Source: Paenibacillus_AR mesotrionivorans
GTDB taxonomy: Bacteria > Bacillota > Bacilli > Paenibacillales > NBRC-103111
Assembly: GCF_046098205.1 (NCBI RefSeq)
Contig: NZ_JBJURJ010000015.1
Coordinates: 155,412 to 219,411 of the forward strand
Reading direction: 5' to 3'
DNA: 64,000 nt
Both the position numbers and the translations under genes were made by a program. The notes beneath the pieces were generated by a model that did not search any database, was not told where the DNA came from, and saw nothing but the letters and a program-made list of their open reading frames with translations. Of the stretch, positions 59,619 through 64,000 are shown piece after piece; position 1 is the stretch's first letter, and each line of letters opens with the position of its first letter.

Positions 59619-60501
59619 GTGTTAAGGACATCCTCCCGGGAGTGATGCCGGTGGCCTGCAGCCATTCCTCACATAAATTTGTCCACATGGCAACTGCTCC
59701 TTCCGCTCCGCGAATCCCAAACCCATGCCCGCCCGCTCTGAAAATATGAAGCTCTGCCTCCACACCCGCTTGTTTTAAGGCGGAGTAAAAGCGGATGCTG
59801 TGCTCCGAGGATACCCAGTCATCATGTGCATGGAATAAAAATGCCGGGGGTGTATTCGCATCCACCTGCTGATCACCCGGATACCTATGAAGCGGCGCAA
59901 AGTTGGGCTTTGCCTCCGTGTTCCCGGGTACGATAGCCGGATAGCCGAGGATCAGAAAGTTTGGCCGAGCATCGATTAGATCCACTTCGTCCATCGGAGC
60001 ATAAACTGGCTCCGTATAACGCGTTCCCAGGGTGGCGGTCAGGTGGCCTCCCGCAGAAAAACCGATACATCCGATTTTGTCCGGATGAAGGCTCCAGCGC
60101 TCCGCATTGCTTCTGATGAGCCTCAGAGCCCGTTGAGCATCCTGCAAGGGAACGCAGTGACTATTTCGGTGCCCCTCTGCCGGCAGCCTGTACTTCAAGA
60201 CAAAAGCCGCCACTCCAATGGAATTAAACCATCTGGCAATGTCGATCCCTTCTTTATCGAAGGCAAGCCGTTCGTAGGCTCCTCCCGGCGCGATCAGTAC
60301 GGCAGCTCCGTTCCCTGTGCCCTGCTCCGGAAAAAAAGGAGTGATGCTTGGTGCCGACACGCCCATAACCGCTCTGTTCTTAATGGTTGAATCCGTACTT
60401 CTGTCCAGAACCTGCTGCTTCAATTCAAGCTGCTCCGAGCCGGGAGGTGTTCCCGTCCAGAGCAACATTTCATTCTCCACTAACAAACCGTCCAATTCCA
60501 T
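59599..60501 (-). CDS. Alpha/beta-hydrolase, BD-FAE/acetyl-xylan-esterase-like
   Basis: A 300-residue alpha/beta hydrolase. The oxyanion region is AAVLIAPGGAYERLAFDKEG, the nucleophile elbow is IGCIGFSAGGHLTATLG (GFSAG), the acid is in FLFHAHDDWVSSEHSIRFY and the His is in IFRAGGHGFGIRGAEGA. This class deacetylates xylan or feruloylated oligosaccharides, and the gene would fit the plant-cell-wall lifestyle. No signal peptide, so cytoplasmic. I start at ATG 60501; AGGAGGCG lies only two bases upstream, so the TTG two codons later (60495) may be used instead. Overlaps the LysR gene by 20 bases. Confidence 0.9.
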   Translation of the reverse strand: MELDGLLVENEMLLWTGTPPGSEQLELKQQVLDRSTDSTIKNRAVMGVSAPSITPFFPEQGTGNGAAVLIAPGGAYERLAFDKEGIDIARWFNSIGVAAFVLKYRLPAEGHRNSHCVPLQDAQRALRLIRSNAERWSLHPDKIGCIGFSAGGHLTATLGTRYTEPVYAPMDEVDLIDARPNFLILGYPAIVPGNTEAKPNFAPLHRYPGDQQVDANTPPAFLFHAHDDWVSSEHSIRFYSALKQAGVEAELHIFRAGGHGFGIRGAEGAVAMWTNLCEEWLQATGITPGRMSLTHEQQPL

Positions 60502-60558
60502 CGCCTCCTGACTTTTATGATAACATCCGCATTTATCCGCATTCAAGATCGGCATCCG

Positions 60559-61740
60559 CTATTTCAAAACAGAGATTGCCGCTGCAATGAGAAGAATCCC
60601 CATAAAAGCCGGTGCGGAGTGACCGAGTGAGACATAGAGGTGCCCTCCCGCAACCGGTCCGATGATTCTGGCCAAGGCCTGAATCGATTGGCTGCCTCCT
60701 TGAAGCCTTCCTTGTTCATGGGCGTCCGCCGACTTGGAGACCATTCCATTAAATGAAGGACCGAAGATCGAATCACCGAAGCCGAAGATAAACATTCCCG
60801 CGATAAAAAGAGGATAAAATGAGAGCAATGCCGATGCAGCAATAAGGCTGTAGCCTGCTAGCTCCGACACCATTCCGGCAATGGCAATCTGCCTGTCGCT
60901 GCGCGTTTTCAGAAGCCTCGGCATGATGAAGCCTTGGGCTAGGATGTCCTGAATGCCCATAATGGAAAACATCAGCCCGATTCGTGCAGGCTCCCAACTG
61001 AAGACATCCAGGGTAAACTGCGAAAACACCGCCTGCAGAGAGCCGTTGGGTATCCACAGCAAAAATGCGGAGAAAAACAGCCTCTTAACATGTTTCAGGG
61101 AAAGGATGCCCGCCAGCTGCGAGAATGGATTCAATCTTGCAATGGAAATCCTGTCCGGTCTGCTATTCTTCTCCAGACTCTCCGGCATATACAAAAATCC
61201 GTATACAACATTCAGTAAGGTGATGACGGCTCCAAAATACATGGGCACAGCGTAACCAACCCCGGCAAGCAATCCGCCCAGAGAGGGGCCGATAACAGCC
61301 CCTGCTCCTGCAACCGCACTCACCCATCCGAAGGTTCGGGTCCGCTCTTCGGGAGGAGTAATGTCTGCAAAATAAGCAAAGATCGTGCTGATGCTCCCTC
61401 CGGTAATCCCTTCTATAATACGGCCTGCAAAAAGGACCCATAAGGCGCCTCCTATACCAAAAACGGTGTACCCGGCTGCGGACCCCAAAAGGCAGAACAG
61501 CAGCAGCGGCCGCCGCCCATACCTGTCGCTCAACGCACCAAGCGCAGGAGCCGCGAAAAACACGCAGGCTGCATAAGCGGAGGTCAAGAGCGTCACAGCG
61601 ACAGCTTGATCTCCCGGATTGCTGATGTATGGCTGTACTAAGAAGGGGACAACAGGGGCTACAATACTGAAGCCGATCCCGCATAGAAATACGGAGATAA
61701 GGCCAAATAGGAAAGCGTGTTTAGATTGGTTATGAAACAT
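60559..61740 (-). CDS. MFS drug-efflux transporter (12 TM, Bmr/TetA-like)
   Basis: A 393-residue major facilitator with 12 membrane helices. Helix 1 is FLFGLISVFLCGIGFSIVAP. The loop 2-3 motif is GALSDRYGRRPLLLFCLLG (motif A), and motif C of drug:H+ antiporters is present as VAGAGAVIGPSLGGLLAGVG. This class exports drugs or metabolites. A sigma-A promoter on the minus strand (TTGACG, 17 bases, TACTAT) lies at 61792-61820 and is flanked by repeated GGAAACAAAACA words, likely sites for the MarR regulator encoded just upstream. Substrate unknown. Confidence 0.93.
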   Translation of the reverse strand: MFHNQSKHAFLFGLISVFLCGIGFSIVAPVVPFLVQPYISNPGDQAVAVTLLTSAYAACVFFAAPALGALSDRYGRRPLLLFCLLGSAAGYTVFGIGGALWVLFAGRIIEGITGGSISTIFAYFADITPPEERTRTFGWVSAVAGAGAVIGPSLGGLLAGVGYAVPMYFGAVITLLNVVYGFLYMPESLEKNSRPDRISIARLNPFSQLAGILSLKHVKRLFFSAFLLWIPNGSLQAVFSQFTLDVFSWEPARIGLMFSIMGIQDILAQGFIMPRLLKTRSDRQIAIAGMVSELAGYSLIAASALLSFYPLFIAGMFIFGFGDSIFGPSFNGMVSKSADAHEQGRLQGGSQSIQALARIIGPVAGGHLYVSLGHSAPAFMGILLIAAAISVLK

Positions 61741-61764
61741 ATGGTTTCTCCCTTCAATGGGTTT

Positions 61765-61820
61765 TGTTTTGTTTCCTTGGAATCAAAAATAATAGTATCA
61801 GTGTTTTGTTTCCGCGTCAA
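61765..61820 (-). promoter_or_regulatory. MFS promoter with 12-bp direct repeats
   Basis: Reading the minus strand: TTGACG (61820-61815), 17 bases, TACTAT (61797-61792). GGAAACAAAACA occurs twice, at 61813-61802 inside the spacer and at 61776-61765 downstream, 37 bases apart. This suits two turns-spaced sites of a repressor such as the nearby MarR protein. Confidence 0.6.
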
Positions 61821-61840
61821 CAAAAATAAAGAGAATAAAA

Positions 61841-61872
61841 AAGCAGCCTCTTCTCCTTGGAGAGGGCTGCTT
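61841..61872 (-). terminator. Terminator after the MarR gene
   Basis: On the minus strand AAGCAGCC pairs with GGCTGCTT and is followed by TTTTATTC. It isolates the MarR gene from the MFS promoter downstream. Confidence 0.8.
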
Positions 61873-61887
61873 GTTGGGTCCATGGCT

Positions 61888-62370
61888 CTATTCAGATTGA
61901 TCCGCAGTCATATCGATGCCCAACTTCTTGATTTCTCCGTCCAAATGCCGGCTGTACCGTTCCATAAAACCAAGCATGTCGTCAAATTGTGTCTCAGTGA
62001 CCTGCGCAAATACGGCTTGATCCCGCTTTTGGAACTCCTTATGCAGCTCCTCGTGAATGTTATAAACCTCTATTCCTTTCTCCGTCAGCCGGAAGTAGAT
62101 TTCCTTTTTGTTCTCCGGCTTCTGATAGCTTTCGATACAGCCCTTTTCCATGAGCTTCTTCGTTATTTTACTAATGGCGCTTCTCGTCATATAAAAGGTC
62201 TCCGCAAGCTTGGTCACGTTGGAGTCCGGATTCTTCCCAATGTATTCGATGCAATGGACCTCAGAAGGTTTGTACCCCTTAAGGCAGTCCTCCATCTTAA
62301 GCTTATTCAGCCAAACCATCTTATTGAACACGTCCCTGAAGCCCGTGATCACTTGATCCTCTTTATTCAT
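61888..62370 (-). CDS. MarR-family transcriptional regulator
   Basis: A 160-residue MarR winged-helix regulator. The core is PSEVHCIEYIGKNPDSNVTK, LAETFYMTRSAISKITKKLM and KGCIESYQKPENKKEIYFRL with the family's wing and KGIEVYNIHEELHKE dimer helix. MarR proteins usually repress efflux pumps and are released by phenolics or drugs. It lies upstream of the MFS gene on the same strand but separated by its own terminator and the MFS promoter, so it probably acts on that promoter in trans. Start has a modest AGGAGGACGG box. Confidence 0.93.
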   Translation of the reverse strand: MNKEDQVITGFRDVFNKMVWLNKLKMEDCLKGYKPSEVHCIEYIGKNPDSNVTKLAETFYMTRSAISKITKKLMEKGCIESYQKPENKKEIYFRLTEKGIEVYNIHEELHKEFQKRDQAVFAQVTETQFDDMLGFMERYSRHLDGEIKKLGIDMTADQSE

Positions 62371-62580
62371 GTCCGTCCTCCTGCCGTCCCGGCCGTTGCC
62401 GCATTACCTCTATTATATTCAATTCCGCTGCAAGGAGCCATGACAGGTTTTATGCTGCCTTCGGGACATTACAGTTTCTCATGGTGGGGATGAATAACAT
62501 TCTCTTCCCAAATGATAGGTCTTTACTATAATAGGGAATGGAAATAAAAACAAACGGACTTTGCGCCCCTGGGGGAGAAC

Positions 62581-63534
62581 ATGATGATTGCCCAAAATAC
62601 GCTTCAACCAACAGTAAAAACAGGCTGGACACAACAGCGTGCAGATAGCTGCATCGCCTTGATTTCCATGGCTTGGGGGGCTTCTTATCTCTTGATGAAA
62701 GCCGGTCTGGACGGACTGGGTCCCTTTAATCTGATCGGACTGCGCTTCGGCATCGCCTTTTTGGTGACGGCGCTGATTTTTAATAGAAGGCTCAGGAAAG
62801 CCACTCTACCCGTTATCGGCAGAGGGGCGATTCTGGGCTTGACCCTGTTCGGAATGTTCAGCTTCCTGATGGTTGGTTTGCAATCCACCACAGCCTCCAC
62901 CGCCGGTTTTCTGACCAGCACCACCGTGGTGTTTGTGCCCATTCTGCAAATGATCATCACCCGGAAGAAGCCTCAGGGAAGGATCGTTGCAGGTGTAATC
63001 CTGACGGTTATCGGGATTGGGCTGATGACCATTCAAGATTCTCTCGCCTTGAACCGGGGAGCGGTATTTTGCCTGATGGGAGCCATGATATATGCGTACC
63101 ATATTATTTTGACAGACCGTTTTGCCCAAAAGTCGGAGGGACTGCTGCTGGGAATTCTGCAGCTTGGCTTTGCCGGCTTCTATGGATGGGTGGCGAGCTT
63201 TCTCTTTGAAGCTCCCGCTTTGCCCGCCGGCACGGTGCAATGGGGCGCGGTACTTGGGCTGGCGCTGGTGTGCAGCGCCTTCGGCTTTGTGATGCAGCCC
63301 ATCGCCCAGACCTACACCACACCGGAGCGGACCGGTCTGTTGTTTGCGTTGGAGCCGGTGTTTTCCGCGCTGCTTGCCTTTATCTTCCTGCAGGAGGTCC
63401 TTTCAGTCCAAGGTTACATCGGCGCCGCGCTGGTGCTGGTCAGTGTCTTCATCGCCGCGACGAAGCCCGGGGGCCGGAAGCAGGCGCGGTACTCTCTTCG
63501 CAAAACCCTCCGGTTTGCACACAGGGGGCAGTGA
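62581..63534 (+). CDS. EamA/DMT-family transporter
   Basis: A 317-residue drug/metabolite transporter with ten membrane helices arranged as two EamA repeats. Repeat 1 starts ISMAWGASYLLMKAGLDGLG and repeat 2 around NRGAVFCLMGAMIYAYHIIL; the second ends with LLFALEPVFSALLAFIFLQE, the EPV(A/F) block typical of EamA. The C-terminus is a basic tail (RKQARYSLRKTLRF). GGGGGAGAAC precedes the ATG. Such proteins export amino acids, nucleosides or drugs; no specific substrate can be read. It is divergent from the MarR gene. Confidence 0.93.
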   Translation: MMIAQNTLQPTVKTGWTQQRADSCIALISMAWGASYLLMKAGLDGLGPFNLIGLRFGIAFLVTALIFNRRLRKATLPVIGRGAILGLTLFGMFSFLMVGLQSTTASTAGFLTSTTVVFVPILQMIITRKKPQGRIVAGVILTVIGIGLMTIQDSLALNRGAVFCLMGAMIYAYHIILTDRFAQKSEGLLLGILQLGFAGFYGWVASFLFEAPALPAGTVQWGAVLGLALVCSAFGFVMQPIAQTYTTPERTGLLFALEPVFSALLAFIFLQEVLSVQGYIGAALVLVSVFIAATKPGGRKQARYSLRKTLRFAHRGQ

Positions 63535-64000
63535 TAAACATACCTGCCCATATCTCGAAAACCCCCGCTTGAGGGTTGCGGCGTCGGCTAACGAATCTTT
63601 AACACGCTATTTCGCGAAAATGGGGCACGAAAAAAATCTAACGAATCTGGTACACGCTATTCGCCGGGTTGGAGGCATTTCGCCGCCAATTCCGCCCGAA
63701 TAGCGTGGCTAGGCCGTGTTTGCAAACCCACTTAAGGGCATCTTTCACCGCCTTTTCGTCCCTTGCATCGTTACTTCCGCTTGACGTACCCCCGGTACGC
63801 CTTCACGAAAGTGCCTTGCCTGGAACGAAAATTTGGGTATTAGCTGCTCCCCTCAGAGTTTGCAAACACGCCCTAGGATTCGTTAGATTTTTTATTTCCC
63901 CATAAACGGTCAAATAGCGCTGCTCAGATTCGTTGCTATGAACGTTTTTGTCAAGCCCTCCGGTTTTGCAGGGTCGGAGCACGTGGCACGGGAGCAAATA
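63535..64000. repeat. Non-coding repeat-rich terminal stretch
   Basis: No gene is supported here. CTAACGAATCT...ACACGCTATT units occur at 63588-63612 and 63638-63664, with inverted copies of GAATAGCGTG (63698-63707), GATTCGTTAG (63877-63886) and AGATTCGTTG (about 63926). A separate element at 63713-63873 is bounded by GTGTTTGCAAAC in opposite orientation (each holding the palindrome GTTTGCAAAC) and has a central ACGTACCCCCGGTACG hairpin, with outer arms TTTTCGT/ACGAAAA. It looks like a MITE or other non-autonomous structured repeat. Confidence 0.7.

Noticed and set aside
63669..63905. 78-codon frame in the terminal repeat region
   Set aside because: It runs through inverted repeats and has no ribosome site or protein-like pattern.

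Overview
The window reads as chromosomal DNA of a spore-forming, plant-associated Firmicute, most likely Paenibacillus or a close relative. The evidence is mid-range G+C, strong AGGAGG-type ribosome binding sites with many TTG/GTG starts, several LplB/YtcP/lipoprotein ABC systems each paired with a membrane-anchored AraC-type (YesN-like) regulator, SLH-domain proteins, and collagen-like and choice-of-anchor surface proteins. No rRNA, tRNA, CRISPR array, prophage or intact transposase was seen.

Region 1 (1-26.8 kb) is a pectin-utilisation locus. A 5'-truncated AraC-type regulator converges on an oligosaccharide ABC importer (SBP, YtcP, LplB; 2.3-5.7 kb, minus). Divergent from it is a long plus-strand series: CE12-like esterase with SLH-like tail, cytoplasmic pectin methylesterase-GH105 fusion, beta-lactamase-like serine hydrolase, GH78 alpha-L-rhamnosidase and a DUF1593 nucleoside-hydrolase-like protein. 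After 1.2 kb of three different repeat families comes a second operon (17.5-26.8 kb): L-fucose-isomerase-like protein, split transketolase (two subunits), FGGY sugar kinase, two orphan solute-binding lipoproteins and a GH140 (apiosidase-type) hydrolase. I infer that it frees and catabolises D-apiose from rhamnogalacturonan II or apiogalacturonan, with an isomerase of a different fold from the described D-apiose isomerase. No enzyme in region 1 shows a signal peptide, so oligosaccharides are probably imported first and degraded inside the cell.

Region 2 (26.8-31.9 kb) holds two unknown membrane proteins, a GNAT acetyltransferase overlapping a threonine-aldolase-type PLP enzyme, and an AT-rich two-gene island: a radical SAM/SPASM protein with a C-terminal PqqD-like domain, and a small PqqD-like protein with a CxxC tail. 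No separate precursor peptide is visible. The island looks transferred and is the best candidate for an undescribed peptide-modification system.

Region 3 (32.0-38.5 kb) is a second importer module (LplB, YtcP, AraC-type regulator, SBP), with a near-identical 19-bp element in front of both the permeases and the SBP. It is followed by gene debris and a structured small-RNA locus. Region 4 (38.5-50.1 kb) is a surface/spore-coat-like region: choice-of-anchor A/DUF11 protein, glycosyltransferase, NamA-type ene-reductase, a collagen-like protein with ten 45-bp repeats, a PQQ-propeller-like membrane protein, an SLH protein and a CAP-domain protein. Region 5 (50.4-56.3 kb) is a third regulator-plus-importer module. 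Region 6 (56.5-64 kb) is mixed: CBO0543-like membrane protein, CPA2 antiporter, LysR regulator with an esterase, MarR regulator with an MFS efflux pump, an EamA transporter, and a terminal repeat-rich non-coding stretch.
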